Assembly (NCBI RefSeq): GCF_042652645.1 | Contig: NZ_JBHSGU010000002.1 | Location: 62,001 to 126,000 of the forward strand | Origin: Glaciecola siphonariae | Lineage (GTDB): Bacteria; Pseudomonadota; Gammaproteobacteria; Enterobacterales; Alteromonadaceae | Direction of reading: 5' to 3' | DNA: 64,000 nucleotides | In this document: positions 52,119-61,665 of the stretch, piece after piece | Numbering within the stretch: position 1 is the first letter of the stretch | How the letters are laid out: every line of letters starts with the position of its first letter | The notes under the pieces: generated by a model | The model's database searches: none | The model's input: the letters and a program-made list of their open reading frames with translations, nothing else | Told to the model about the DNA's origin: nothing | Program-made: the position numbers and the translations under genes

Positions 52119-55100
52119 TTAAGCACTGCCCATGGCTTTATTTCTGCGTGTAAACAAACCTGCAATAAATTTGCCTATCATGCGGAAAAACCAGCCAATA
52201 TCCGACAATATTAAGTATAAACATGGAACCAAAATTAAGGTAACAAGGGTTGCATACATCACGGCGAATCCTAGTGAGACTGCCATCGGGATAACAAACC
52301 CCGCCTGCAGACTCGTTTCAAACATAATAGGCAGCACGCCAGCAAAGGTTGTGATTGAGGTCAGCGTAATGGCTCTAAAGCGAGAGCAACCGGCATCTAT
52401 AACCGCATCTCTAATGCTAAAGCCTTGTGCTCTTCTTTGATTCACAAAATCTGTCATAACCAGTGAATCGTTTATCACCACGCCGGCTGCCGCAATAAGA
52501 CCAAAGCTTGAGAACATGCTGATGTCCATGCCAAAGAAGAAGTGCCCCCATATTGCGCCGGTAAAACTAAAGGGGATCACCGACATTATAATAAGCGGTT
52601 GCGCATAACTTTTAAGCGGAACAGCTAACAATATATAAACCATGATCATGCCTGCGGCAAAAAACATCATCTGCTCAGATTGCTGTGCCTGTTGTTCTTC
52701 AATTTGTCCACCTAGTTCAGTTTTCACTGAAGGGAAAGCCTCTTTCAACGCGGGCAGAATATTATCTTTAATGTTCTCAACCACTTCGTTTGGTTCAATG
52801 ACCTGCTCGTCAATTGAGCCCCAAATGTACACACTGCGGTAACCTCCTTCGCGGCGAATGTAACTTATTCCTGGTGCTTCATATAAGTTAACGACATCAC
52901 CTAACATGACTTCTTGACCAGTAGGGGTGCTAATGACCGCATATTTTAAATCGGCAAAGCGTTCGCGAGTGAGCTTTGGATAACGCACCATCACGCGCAC
53001 CTCTTCACCGTCACGCAATATACGCTGCGCTTCGCCACCGTAAAAACTGGCGCCCACTTGCGCCGCAATGGTGGTCAAATCGAGACCTAAATCGTAAGCA
53101 ACAGGTTTTAATTCCATCTGTACTTCTTTGCTGTCAGGGTCGATGGTTGAGCTCACATCGAAAATGCCTTTTTCACTTTGCAGGCGATCAATCATCATGC
53201 GCCCAGCGGCGTTTAAGGTGGCAATGTCAGAGCCAAACAACATGTAGCCAAACTCTCCGTCATCACCGCCGCCATTGACATCGTCTTGGATAGTAAACGA
53301 TTTCATGCCGGCAATCTCTGGCATGGCCTCACGCCATCTGCGAGCAAGCTCAAAGGTATCAAAATGACGATCATCTTCATCTACCAAAGGTGCCATTAGG
53401 CGGCCTTCTGTTCTGCCATTATTCCACACTAGAATGTCGCGGACCATCGGGCTACCGTATTCTTCAATGATTTGCTTATCGACTTCTAATACCACGCGCT
53501 CAACTGTTTTCAGCGCTTCAATCGTCACCTCGTCGGCAACGGTTTCGCTCATCTCAATATTTATACTTGGGAAGTCATGCGGCACTTTAGGCTCGGGTAT
53601 CATGCGCACATAGTTCGCTTGAATAAGGCCAAAGCTGATAATTAAAAGCGCAATAAAGGTACCCAGCACTATCCAGCGCTGACCGGTGCACGCGGTAATA
53701 AAACGTTTATATGGACCTTGAATAAAGCCAAAGTAGGCGGAATTAAATCTCTCACGCCAGCCGTTTTCTTTTAAAGGCTTAAATGTCGAGTGGGCGATGT
53801 GGGCCGGTAAAATGAGCTTTGACTCAATCAACGAGAAAATCAAACATAAAATGGCAACGCCAGCAATGTTGATAAAAAAGTCGCCCATGGGACCCGACGT
53901 AAATACAAACGGAGCGAACACGGCTATGGTTGTTAGCACCCCAAAGGTTGCGGGTGTCGCTACGCGTTTAGCGCCTATAATCACATTGCGCACGCCGCCG
54001 CCTTTTGCCTCAATTTCAGTGTAGGCGCTCTCGCCAATTACGATGGCATCGTCTACCACAATCCCTAGCACCATAATGAAAGCAAAAAGCGATAGAATAT
54101 TAATGGTAATGCCCAAAAACGGCATCATCATCATTGCGCCTAAAAAGCAAACCGGCAAACCAATCATGACCCAAAATGCGAGCTTAATGCGCAAAAATAC
54201 GGCAAGCATCAAAAACACTAAAATAGCGCCCTGGGTCATGTTGCCCAGCATCATATCGAGTCGACCGTTAAGGTAGTAGGTCATATCAACTAGCAGTTCG
54301 AGGGTCACGCCATCGGGCATCGACTTATTTTTTTCTTCAATATAGGCTTTGACTGAATCGGCCACAGGCAGCATGTTTTGTTCGCTCGTAGCGCTTACGC
54401 TTACGTAGATTGCGTTATTGCCATTGTATTTGAAGTAACGCTCACCCTCGGTAAATTCATCTTGTATAAGCGCAACGTCTTTTAACAGAACCTGTGCACC
54501 GCCAGCACCAATCTTGACCGGAATGTCGCGAAACTCCTCGCCTTTGTAAAACTGATTTTCAACTCGCACAGCAATCATGCCGCTATCGGAGCGGATTTGC
54601 CCAGCCGAAAAGTTAGCCGAATAGCGACGAATCGCTTGCGTGATATCGTTAATGGTTAGATTGTACTTGCGCAGCATCTCAGGTTTTATTTCGATGCTTA
54701 TCTCTGCATCTGGAGCACCGGCGTTGGCAATTTGCACGTTAGCTAACTGCAGAAGCTCGTCTTCTACCTGCATTGCAATGGGTTTTAGCTCGGTAAGTGG
54801 AAGGTCGCCAACTACCGACATTTCTATCACTTCTTGGCGCCATTCTATTTGCGAAATATTAATGGGCTCCATTGCTGCCGGGAAGGTGGCTATGCCGTCA
54901 ACTTTGGCTTTGATTTTGTCTAATACGTCTGGCAGGTGTTCACTGGTGTGAATTTCCATAGTGACTCGACCGCCGCCGCGCCAAGAGCGTCCTACCGACT
55001 TTTTAATTTCTGTTACATCCGAAATCGCTTCTTCAATCTTTATAACAATGTTTTCTTCAATTTCCTTGGGAGACGCGCCAGGGTAGGAGACGTTTGCAGT

Positions 55101-55286
55101 AATGTAATTAATTTCGATGTTCGGGAACATCTGCTTTTGAATAGTAAAATAACTAATGAGTCCCATGATGATGATAAATGCCATCAACAGGTTGGCGGCC
55201 ACTGGGTTTTGCGCAAAGTAGGCAATAAGCCCGCTTGGCATCGCTTGCGATTCAGAAGAAGATTTTGAAGGCTGTTGAGTGTCCAT
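52119..55286 (-). CDS. RND efflux transporter, inner membrane permease (AcrB/HAE1 superfamily)
   Basis: 1055 residues, the RND length, with twelve expected membrane helices (first at about 32-50) and two large periplasmic loops. The fourth helix motif GIVVDDAIVIGESAYTEIEAKGGG holds the proton-relay aspartate pair near 408; the second half has GLIAAAGVVINDSLVMTDFVNQRRAQG. It exports toxic compounds or other substrates in exchange for protons with the adaptor encoded 11 bp upstream. No outer membrane channel gene is adjacent, so a TolC-like protein is needed from elsewhere. Substrate unknown. Confidence 0.93.
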   Translation of the reverse strand: MDTQQPSKSSSESQAMPSGLIAYFAQNPVAANLLMAFIIIMGLISYFTIQKQMFPNIEINYITANVSYPGASPKEIEENIVIKIEEAISDVTEIKKSVGRSWRGGGRVTMEIHTSEHLPDVLDKIKAKVDGIATFPAAMEPINISQIEWRQEVIEMSVVGDLPLTELKPIAMQVEDELLQLANVQIANAGAPDAEISIEIKPEMLRKYNLTINDITQAIRRYSANFSAGQIRSDSGMIAVRVENQFYKGEEFRDIPVKIGAGGAQVLLKDVALIQDEFTEGERYFKYNGNNAIYVSVSATSEQNMLPVADSVKAYIEEKNKSMPDGVTLELLVDMTYYLNGRLDMMLGNMTQGAILVFLMLAVFLRIKLAFWVMIGLPVCFLGAMMMMPFLGITINILSLFAFIMVLGIVVDDAIVIGESAYTEIEAKGGGVRNVIIGAKRVATPATFGVLTTIAVFAPFVFTSGPMGDFFINIAGVAILCLIFSLIESKLILPAHIAHSTFKPLKENGWRERFNSAYFGFIQGPYKRFITACTGQRWIVLGTFIALLIISFGLIQANYVRMIPEPKVPHDFPSINIEMSETVADEVTIEALKTVERVVLEVDKQIIEEYGSPMVRDILVWNNGRTEGRLMAPLVDEDDRHFDTFELARRWREAMPEIAGMKSFTIQDDVNGGGDDGEFGYMLFGSDIATLNAAGRMMIDRLQSEKGIFDVSSTIDPDSKEVQMELKPVAYDLGLDLTTIAAQVGASFYGGEAQRILRDGEEVRVMVRYPKLTRERFADLKYAVISTPTGQEVMLGDVVNLYEAPGISYIRREGGYRSVYIWGSIDEQVIEPNEVVENIKDNILPALKEAFPSVKTELGGQIEEQQAQQSEQMMFFAAGMIMVYILLAVPLKSYAQPLIIMSVIPFSFTGAIWGHFFFGMDISMFSSFGLIAAAGVVINDSLVMTDFVNQRRAQGFSIRDAVIDAGCSRFRAITLTSITTFAGVLPIMFETSLQAGFVIPMAVSLGFAVMYATLVTLILVPCLYLILSDIGWFFRMIGKFIAGLFTRRNKAMGSA

Positions 55287-55297
55287 GTATCTTCTCC

Positions 55298-56455
55298 CTA
55301 GTTTCTGTAGTAGGAAATAAGTGCTTGGTCAGGCGTTTTCACCTTCACTTGCATACCGTTTTGAGGGTATTCGGGCAACTCTTTTACTAAACGTGAGTCT
55401 GCTTGTATGCCGCTCGAAATGTAAAAGTAGCTGCCTTCTTCACGAATCACTTCTACGCTGTGCGATTGCAGTCTGTCTTCGTCGTCTAAAAGCCATATTT
55501 TTCGGTTGTTAACTAGAGACTGGGGCACTTTATAAACGTTTCGTAGCTGCTTGCCCTTTAGGTTTACCTGTACGTAAGAACCAAATTTCAAGGACGGGGC
55601 GTCGGAGTCGAGGCTGTAGGGGTCATTTACCTGAATAACAAGGTGGAGCATACGCGTGGCCTCATCTAACACGCCTAAGTCGCGTGCAATAAAGCCCGAC
55701 CGTTGAATTGATGCTTGGTCTTTTGTTGTGATTACCGTTTCGTTGCCCTGCATATTGTCGAGTAAAAAAGGTCGGTCAAAGCCCGCAATTGGCACAATGA
55801 TTTCGGCGCTCTCTATGTTGCTTAATGACGCAACTCGCATGCCGGCACTAACGTATTGTCCTGAGCCTATTTCTCTAGACATAACAAGGGCATCGTAGGG
55901 GGCGCGTACTTGCGTTTTAGCAAGGTTTCGTTCAGCGATACGCAAAGATGCTTCGGCAGATTTAAGCTGGGCCTGAGCGCTTAATACTTGAGGTTTGCGC
56001 AAATATAAATCAGACACTTGGCTGTCGGCAAGATTACGCGCTTCGCGCTGAGCTACTTTTTGTCTTGCGAGCTCTTCGGTAAGTGTTGCTTGTGCCAGTG
56101 ACACTTGCGCCTCGGCCTGCAGTACGGCAGCCTCATAAGCATCTGCTTCTATACTCATTAGCACTTCACCGCGCTTTACAACGCCGCCTGCAACAAACTG
56201 AGGATTCCAGCTAAGCACTTCGCCGCTAACTTGCGCCGCCAATACAGTCGTTTCGAGAGGCTTGACCTCACCAAAACTGTTAATTTCGATATCATGATTA
56301 ACCGGCACTAGGGTTTCAACACTCACCGTCGGCCGGACATCTTTAGGCGCTTTTTCCGCCTCGTCTTCTGCCGTTGCCTGTATGCCCATACTCACGCCAA
56401 CCGCGAGCGCAAGAATGCCTAAAAATGCTATTGTTTTGAGTACCGTGCTTTTCAT
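55298..56455 (-). CDS. RND efflux periplasmic adaptor (membrane fusion protein)
   Basis: 385 residues. An N-terminal signal or anchor helix (TIAFLGILALAVGVSMGIQA) is followed by beta-barrel and lipoyl halves (VLAAQVSGEVLSWNPQFVAGGVVKRGEVLMSIEADAYEAAVLQAEAQV), a helical hairpin (about 105-180), and RVASLSNIESAEIIVPI. It bridges the RND pump to an outer membrane channel. AAGGA precedes the ATG; it is the first gene of the pair. Confidence 0.92.
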   Translation of the reverse strand: MKSTVLKTIAFLGILALAVGVSMGIQATAEDEAEKAPKDVRPTVSVETLVPVNHDIEINSFGEVKPLETTVLAAQVSGEVLSWNPQFVAGGVVKRGEVLMSIEADAYEAAVLQAEAQVSLAQATLTEELARQKVAQREARNLADSQVSDLYLRKPQVLSAQAQLKSAEASLRIAERNLAKTQVRAPYDALVMSREIGSGQYVSAGMRVASLSNIESAEIIVPIAGFDRPFLLDNMQGNETVITTKDQASIQRSGFIARDLGVLDEATRMLHLVIQVNDPYSLDSDAPSLKFGSYVQVNLKGKQLRNVYKVPQSLVNNRKIWLLDDEDRLQSHSVEVIREEGSYFYISSGIQADSRLVKELPEYPQNGMQVKVKTPDQALISYYRN

Positions 56456-56595
56456 TTCTCTTTGTCCTTAAAAGGGTATGCTGACACTATAATCGACAAG
56501 TGTGTACAAGGTATGTGCCAAATGTAACGAAATATAAAAATTCCTTTGCAAGCCATATTATTCGCGGTTTTCAGTTTAGTAAATCGGGTGCAAAT

Positions 56596-56626
56596 AAAAA
56601 GACCACTCGTATTGAGTGGTCTTTTT
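56596..56626. terminator. Bidirectional terminator between asnS and the RND operon
   Basis: Perfect 13-bp stem AAAAAGACCACTC/GAGTGGTCTTTTT with a 5-nt loop. It lies 30 bp beyond the asnS stop. Confidence 0.9.
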
Positions 56627-56656
56627 AACTATCAAGTTAGGAAATTTGACTACATC

Positions 56657-58054
56657 TTAGTAGTTTGCGTTACCCGGTGTTCGAGGGAAAGGAATAACAT
56701 CCCGTACGTTTTGTACACCGGTGACATAGGCAACCAAACGCTCAAACCCGAGTCCGAAGCCTGCGTGTGGAACGGTGCCGTATTTTCGCAGGTCGCGATA
56801 CCATGCGTAATCCTCGGCGCTTAGCTTCATTTCGGCCAATCTGCGGTCAAATACATCGAGGCGTTCTTCGCGCTGTGAACCACCAATAATCTCGCCAATA
56901 CCCGGAGCTAAGACGTCCATGGCAGCAACGGTTTTTTCGTCGTCATTAATGCGCATATAGAAGGCTTTAATGTCTTTAGGATAGTTTTGCATAATAACCG
57001 GCGCGCCGACGTGTTCTTCGGCGATATAGCGTTCGTGTTCAGATGATAAATCAACGCCCCATTCAACAGGAAACTCAAAGCGTTTGCCGCTTTTTTGCAA
57101 TATTTCAATCGCTTCGCTGTAGTCCATGCGCACAAAGTCTGAATCAACGACCGACTGCATACGTGATATTACGTCTTTGTTGACGCGCTGCTGAAAGAAG
57201 GCCATGTCGTCGGCACGTTCAGTAAGCACTGCCTTAAATACGTATTTTAAAAGGTCTTCTGCGAGCTGTGCGATAGTAGACAGGTCAGCAAATGCCACCT
57301 CAGGTTCGATCATCCAAAATTCAGCAAGGTGGCGACTGGTGTTAGAGTTTTCAGCCCTAAACGTAGGACCAAAGGTATAGACTTTCGACATTGCAGTGCA
57401 GTAAGTTTCTACATTCAACTGACCCGAAACGGTTAAGAATGTTTCTTTACCAAAAAAGTCTTGGCTGTAATCAACCTTACCTTCGTCTGTGGTAGGGATG
57501 TTCATCATATCAAGCGTAGATACACGAAACATTTCGCCCGCGCCTTCGGTGTCAGACGCCGTTAGTATTGGTGTGCTTATCCAGCAATACCCTTGCTCAT
57601 GAAAGAAACGGTGGATAGCTTGCGATAAACAGTTTCTAACTCGGGTAACTGCGCCAATGATGTTGGTGCGCGGACGCAAGTGTGCGTGCTCACGAAGATA
57701 TTCGATGCTATGACGCTTTGCGGCCATCGGATAGGTATCAGGATTTTCGACCCAGCCAACAACCTCAAGGTTTGTTGCTTCAATTTCAAGGGCTTGGCCA
57801 GCGCCTTCAGACTGTTTTACAACGCCGGTAGCGCGCACGGAGCACCCTGTTGTAAGGCGCAAGATATCCTCGTAGTTCGCTAAGGAATTGAGTGCCACCA
57901 CCTGCACGGGATCAAAGCAACTGCCGTCATGCAGCGCAATAAAAGACAAACCGGCTTTGGAATCCCGCTTCGTTCTAACCCATCCTTGAACCTGAACGGT
58001 ACTTGCTACGGGGTGTTTACCAGCCAAAACGTCGGCGACTGGGGCGTTGGTCAT
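56657..58054 (-). CDS. asnS: Asparaginyl-tRNA synthetase
   Basis: 465 residues from ATG 58054, which has GGAG 6 nt upstream; the frame extends 22 codons further but without support. An OB anticodon domain (VQVQGWVRTKRDSKAGLSFIALHDGSCFDPVQVV) precedes the class II core with FRAENSNTSRHLAEFWMIEPEVAF (motif 2) and HAGFGLGFERLVAYVTGVQNVRDVIPFPRTPG (motif 3). It charges tRNA-Asn. It is a single-gene unit. Confidence 0.97.
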   Translation of the reverse strand: MTNAPVADVLAGKHPVASTVQVQGWVRTKRDSKAGLSFIALHDGSCFDPVQVVALNSLANYEDILRLTTGCSVRATGVVKQSEGAGQALEIEATNLEVVGWVENPDTYPMAAKRHSIEYLREHAHLRPRTNIIGAVTRVRNCLSQAIHRFFHEQGYCWISTPILTASDTEGAGEMFRVSTLDMMNIPTTDEGKVDYSQDFFGKETFLTVSGQLNVETYCTAMSKVYTFGPTFRAENSNTSRHLAEFWMIEPEVAFADLSTIAQLAEDLLKYVFKAVLTERADDMAFFQQRVNKDVISRMQSVVDSDFVRMDYSEAIEILQKSGKRFEFPVEWGVDLSSEHERYIAEEHVGAPVIMQNYPKDIKAFYMRINDDEKTVAAMDVLAPGIGEIIGGSQREERLDVFDRRLAEMKLSAEDYAWYRDLRKYGTVPHAGFGLGFERLVAYVTGVQNVRDVIPFPRTPGNANY

Positions 58055-58232
58055 AAAAGTCTCCATATGGTGTGCTTTTGCATTGCAAGGCTTGTGAGAT
58101 GAAACGTTTGCACAACGCATCTTGCTAACAAAAGCTGAATATCCGCAAAAATGTGCCTTTGCACTCGCATTAAAAGTTAATGCGCCCTAGTATACTTATC
58201 CAATATGAGGATGCCACTAGTCAACGCTCAAT

Positions 58233-58667
58233 ATGCAAAATAAAAATCAAAAGTCGCAGGTAGGCCATGAAGTTGACTTGGTTTTTCCTAAAACCACGCA
58301 AACTAAACGTAAGCATGAGCGTCGTAAAATAGCGCGCTCTGAGGACTTATTTTTTCAATTTGTGGTGGGCTTAAACATCACCGCATGGATGCTGTTGGTG
58401 GTTTCTTTAGTCGTTTTTCATTATGCACGCCCAGAGTTTATTAGTGGTGTGCAAACGTATTGGGGCATAGAAGGGCGCGATTTCTGGTCGCAAGCCTACT
58501 TACAAAGGCTCTTGGCCCTACTGCAAGCATGTTTAGGCTTAAGCTTAATCGCCTTTTTATTGCGCGCCCGCAGAAATAGAAGACACTCTGACCCACTAGC
58601 AGTTAATTTGTTGGTACTCGCAGGGATATCGCTTGTGAGCCTCTTCACGCTATACATTGTTTTATAA
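58233..58667 (+). CDS. Uncharacterised membrane protein
   Basis: 144 residues. A basic, charged N-terminus (about 1-40, KRKHERRKIARSED) precedes three hydrophobic helices (about 43-64, 88-108 and 121-143). Divergent from asnS by about 180 bp. I do not recognise the family. The ATG has no strong ribosome site, but the frame is unbroken and shows a coherent membrane topology. Confidence 0.65.
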   Translation: MQNKNQKSQVGHEVDLVFPKTTQTKRKHERRKIARSEDLFFQFVVGLNITAWMLLVVSLVVFHYARPEFISGVQTYWGIEGRDFWSQAYLQRLLALLQACLGLSLIAFLLRARRNRRHSDPLAVNLLVLAGISLVSLFTLYIVL

Positions 58668-58742
58668 ACGGATGTTTTGTAAATGAATGCCTTGTAAATG
58701 AATGCTTGAGAAATGCATGCCTTGTAGTTGGATACCTTGTTG
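58668..58742 (+). repeat. Five degenerate 15-bp tandem repeats
   Basis: Units begin at 58668, 58683, 58698, 58713 and 58728; the best are ATGAATGCCTTGTAA and ATGCATGCCTTGTAG. The array starts at the first base after the stop of the preceding gene. Confidence 0.75.
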
Positions 58743-59292
58743 TTAAACGCGTAATGTTAGCCTGCGTTATACTCATTTGAGCTGTCGAGATTGTGAAAAA
58801 GCATCAGCGCCGTGAATCAGCACCATAAATCAACGCCGTAATAAAGGCATCTCGTCGTGCCCTATACCCTCCCCATAATGCGCAGTAACAATTTGCAAAA
58901 GAAACATATAAAAGAGCACATGTTTCGATTGTGCAACAAGCCTGTATTGCACGCCATATAAAGACTTCAGCGTAGAATAATTACAAATCGCTCACCCTTT
59001 CGCCTAGCGCCGTTGCCATTGTGCAACACATCCAGCTAAGCTGTTTGCCCGCAGTGCGCTAAATTATCCGTAAGGTTATGATTTTATTTGATAAAATATT
59101 ACTGGCACGCATATTGATAAACCTGAGTAAGTAAGCGCATTTAAGAAAACTCACCAGCGTTTCAATCGCACGGCGAAGCGCAAATGATATGGCAACATGA
59201 CGGCAACAGTACAAACGGTAATTCATAAGCAAAGTAACTCACATAACAAACGCTTTTGAACACCAGATGTTGCGATAATCAGAGGAAGGGCG
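58743..59292. other. Regulatory-looking region upstream of the EF-hand and glrK genes
   Basis: About 550 bp without a supported gene. It contains two copies of ATTGTGCAACA exactly 90 bp apart (58928-58938 and 59018-59028) and a sigma54-like element at 59103. A structured RNA such as a GlmY homologue, which lies upstream of glrK in E. coli, was considered but no such sequence could be recognised by eye. Confidence 0.45.
59103..59118 (+). promoter_or_regulatory. Sigma54-like promoter candidate
   Basis: TGGCAC-GCATA-TTGAT matches TGGCAC-N5-TTGCW except for A in place of the conserved C in the -12 GC. It lies 174 bp before the EF-hand ATG, downstream of the ATTGTGCAACA pair. GlrR, encoded three genes downstream, is a sigma54 activator. 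Confidence 0.35.
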
Positions 59293-59544
59293 ATGAGAAC
59301 CTACAAAAAAATAATGATTATGGGAATGAGTGTCATCGTGGCGCAGGCGGTTATTGCGACGTCTCAGGCCGAGGCGCAAGAGGGGCTCTTTAATAGCTTA
59401 GATAAAAACCAAGACGGGTTGATTTCGCAAAGAGAAGCTGCTGGCAACACAAAAATTTTAGAAAATTTTACGCGGGTAGACATCAATGAGGATGGCTTCC
59501 TAAGCATGGATGAGCTCACGTCCAGCCCATTTTTAACAGACTAA
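59293..59544 (+). CDS. Secreted EF-hand calcium-binding protein
   Basis: 83 residues. A signal peptide (about 1-28, cleavage near AEAQE) is followed by a compact pair of EF-hands: DKNQDGLISQRE (about 37-48) and DINEDGFLSMDE (about 63-74), each with the expected Asp/Asn/Asp/Gly/Glu ligands. It should bind Ca2+ in the periplasm. GAGGAAGGG precedes the ATG. It lies 70 bp upstream of the glrK homologue on the same strand, so a shared transcript is possible. Confidence 0.88.
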   Translation: MRTYKKIMIMGMSVIVAQAVIATSQAEAQEGLFNSLDKNQDGLISQREAAGNTKILENFTRVDINEDGFLSMDELTSSPFLTD

Positions 59545-59617
59545 GTTATCGGTTTTGTGGGGCGCTTTGCTTTGCGAGTGGCGGGCGTCCCCTTTTTAAC
59601 AAAACGATATTAAGTTG

Positions 59618-61075
59618 ATGGAACTACTTTGCTGTGCAATGCTAGCCATAGGGAAATACGAGTCGGTAAATAAAGTGCAAATACGTTCACTACGTCAGTT
59701 GGTGCTTGGTAGCTACATGGTCGCGCTTGTTCCGTTAATTGCGCTGTTGTGGCAAAGCCAGCAGGATTTTGACGATGTAAGCTATATCACCACCGTCAAC
59801 ACACAGTTTTTCGTTTCAGTAGCCAGCGAGTTACGTGACCTTGAATTGGTTGGTGAAGACGTTGAACGGCTGATAAAAGGTTACCAAGTTCTACCCAATC
59901 CACAGCTAGACGAACTGGCTGATTTTGCGATCGTGCGATTTGAAGACAAACTCGCCTTTTTGTGTGATGCACTAAGAGGGCTGCCTGAATGCACCGTAAT
60001 GGAAGGGCACATCAAAAAATTACGTGATTACGCAGACTTTAACGACCAATTAGTGACTAACGCTCATCTTGCTCGATTTTCGCAATCAATTGATATTTTA
60101 AAAGAACAGGTAAACAGCGCCGTTGGGGTGAGAATATCAGAACAGCAGGCGCACTTAGATAACATCCAGAAACGTCAAGGCTGGTCAACAGGTGCCTTGG
60201 TTTTGTTGTCTTTGGCGTTAATTTTAGTGGCCGCTCAGCTTATTGTAAAACCGGTTCGTAAACTTCAACAAATCATCAAAGCAATCGCCACAAACAGTAA
60301 CAAGCTGCCCGCTAGGTCTGATTCGGCACCGAGAGAATTGATGGCGGTCGAAAAAGACCTGTTTTGGCTTAATGACCGCCTACAGCAGCTTGAAAAAGTA
60401 CGAACAGCTCTGTTGCGACATGCCTCACACGAATTAAAAACGCCCTTGGCGAGTATAAAAGAAGGCTGTGCCATTTTAGAAAACGAAGTGGTTGGTACCT
60501 TATCAAGCGGTCAATCTGAGGTAGTGGGTTTATTAAATGGTTCAACAGAGCGGTTGAACTTATTGGTAGTCAAACTGCTTGATTATAATGCCTTGCTCCA
60601 GCAAGCCGAGCCTACTTTTGAAGAATTAGACATTACCGAAATCATCGATGATTGTATTCAGCAATATCAGCTTTTGCTCTCTCAAAATAAGCAGAGGGTT
60701 GATGTTGAGATTGCCAAAAATCTATCGGTATTTAGCGACGCCGAACTGCTGCGGAGAATTTTAGATAATTTGGTGTCAAACGCTATAGCCTACGCAAAAA
60801 CAGAAAGTACGATTTATGTGAACGTATCGCAAGATGCGAGTTTTACCATTATCGATGTACTTAACAGCGGAAAGCCGATAGGCGAAGAAGCGAGAGCAGA
60901 ACTATTTGAGCCCTTTAAACGCGGCAAAGATAAGCGAAACGACAAAGTCATGGGCGCCGGTTTGGGCTTATCAATCGTAGCCGATTGCGCGAGACTGCTG
61001 CACGGTGATGTTGCCATCGAAGATGTTAGTCAAGCCGACGTATGTTTCAGAGTGCGCCTGCCAAGGAGAAGTTAA
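59618..61075 (+). CDS. glrK: Envelope-stress sensor histidine kinase GlrK/QseE-like
   Basis: About 485 residues. Two membrane helices (about 30-46 and 191-210) enclose a helical periplasmic domain; a HAMP-like linker (VKPVRKLQQIIKAIA) is followed by the H-box RHASHELKTPLASIKEG (about 268-284) and the ATPase with NLVSNAIAYAK and GAGLGLSIVADCARLL. The QIRSLRQLVLGSYMVALVPLI start is typical of GlrK. The start codon is uncertain: TTG 59615, ATG 59618 or GTG 59675; the last would place SLRQLV close to the N-terminus as in known homologues. It phosphorylates GlrR encoded downstream. Confidence 0.88.
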   Translation: MELLCCAMLAIGKYESVNKVQIRSLRQLVLGSYMVALVPLIALLWQSQQDFDDVSYITTVNTQFFVSVASELRDLELVGEDVERLIKGYQVLPNPQLDELADFAIVRFEDKLAFLCDALRGLPECTVMEGHIKKLRDYADFNDQLVTNAHLARFSQSIDILKEQVNSAVGVRISEQQAHLDNIQKRQGWSTGALVLLSLALILVAAQLIVKPVRKLQQIIKAIATNSNKLPARSDSAPRELMAVEKDLFWLNDRLQQLEKVRTALLRHASHELKTPLASIKEGCAILENEVVGTLSSGQSEVVGLLNGSTERLNLLVVKLLDYNALLQQAEPTFEELDITEIIDDCIQQYQLLLSQNKQRVDVEIAKNLSVFSDAELLRRILDNLVSNAIAYAKTESTIYVNVSQDASFTIIDVLNSGKPIGEEARAELFEPFKRGKDKRNDKVMGAGLGLSIVADCARLLHGDVAIEDVSQADVCFRVRLPRRS

Positions 61076-61078
61076 CCA

Positions 61079-61663
61079 ATGAAAATTGTTTGGATATACC
61101 TTGCTGTAATAATGCTTTCGGGTTGTGAGTTGTTAGAACAAAAAATGGGTCCACTAAAAGACGCAAGTGTAAATAAGACGACGTTTTTATGCGAAACTGA
61201 TGAGGCTCTCGAAACCTTTGAGGAGTTCTGTCAGGTAAGAGCATGGGCTGAATTTTATATTGATGCAGACCAGACGCCTTGGTCGCTTAGGCATGAGTCT
61301 ATTAAATCGCTTGGCGATGAACCAAAGCAACAACTGCAAAAGGTGTTACTGAGCCAGGGCATCGATACGCCTTATGCTAACCGACTTCGCGCCCAAAATT
61401 GGTTGAGTGACATTAGCAGTCTGATGGACGAGAGAATGAATCAAGTGGCTACCGTGTTTGTGCAGAAACCGTCGCAGCAAATGTTAGAATTGGAGTCGGC
61501 CATTACGATTTTGAGTCGCGTTAATGCTCGCCAAGAGAAAACCATCACAGATTTACAAGAAACTTTAAATATTCGCAGCGACGAAATGCAAAAACAGCGA
61601 GAGCAGGTTGAGCAATTATTGAAAATCGAAGCTGATATGTCTGACGAAAAAAGGAGCAATTAG
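61079..61663 (+). CDS. qseG: QseG-like lipoprotein of the glrK-glrR operon
   Basis: 194 residues. The N-terminus is a lipoprotein signal ending IMLSGC; the rest is helical with a C-terminal coiled coil (about 135-190: LELESAITILSRVNARQEKTITDLQ). In E. coli, the outer membrane lipoprotein QseG binds the kinase and promotes its activity. The assignment rests mainly on position between glrK and glrR plus the lipobox and coiled coil; primary sequence is poorly conserved in this family. It starts 3 bp after the kinase stop. Confidence 0.78.
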   Translation: MKIVWIYLAVIMLSGCELLEQKMGPLKDASVNKTTFLCETDEALETFEEFCQVRAWAEFYIDADQTPWSLRHESIKSLGDEPKQQLQKVLLSQGIDTPYANRLRAQNWLSDISSLMDERMNQVATVFVQKPSQQMLELESAITILSRVNARQEKTITDLQETLNIRSDEMQKQREQVEQLLKIEADMSDEKRSN

Positions 61664-61665
61664 TC

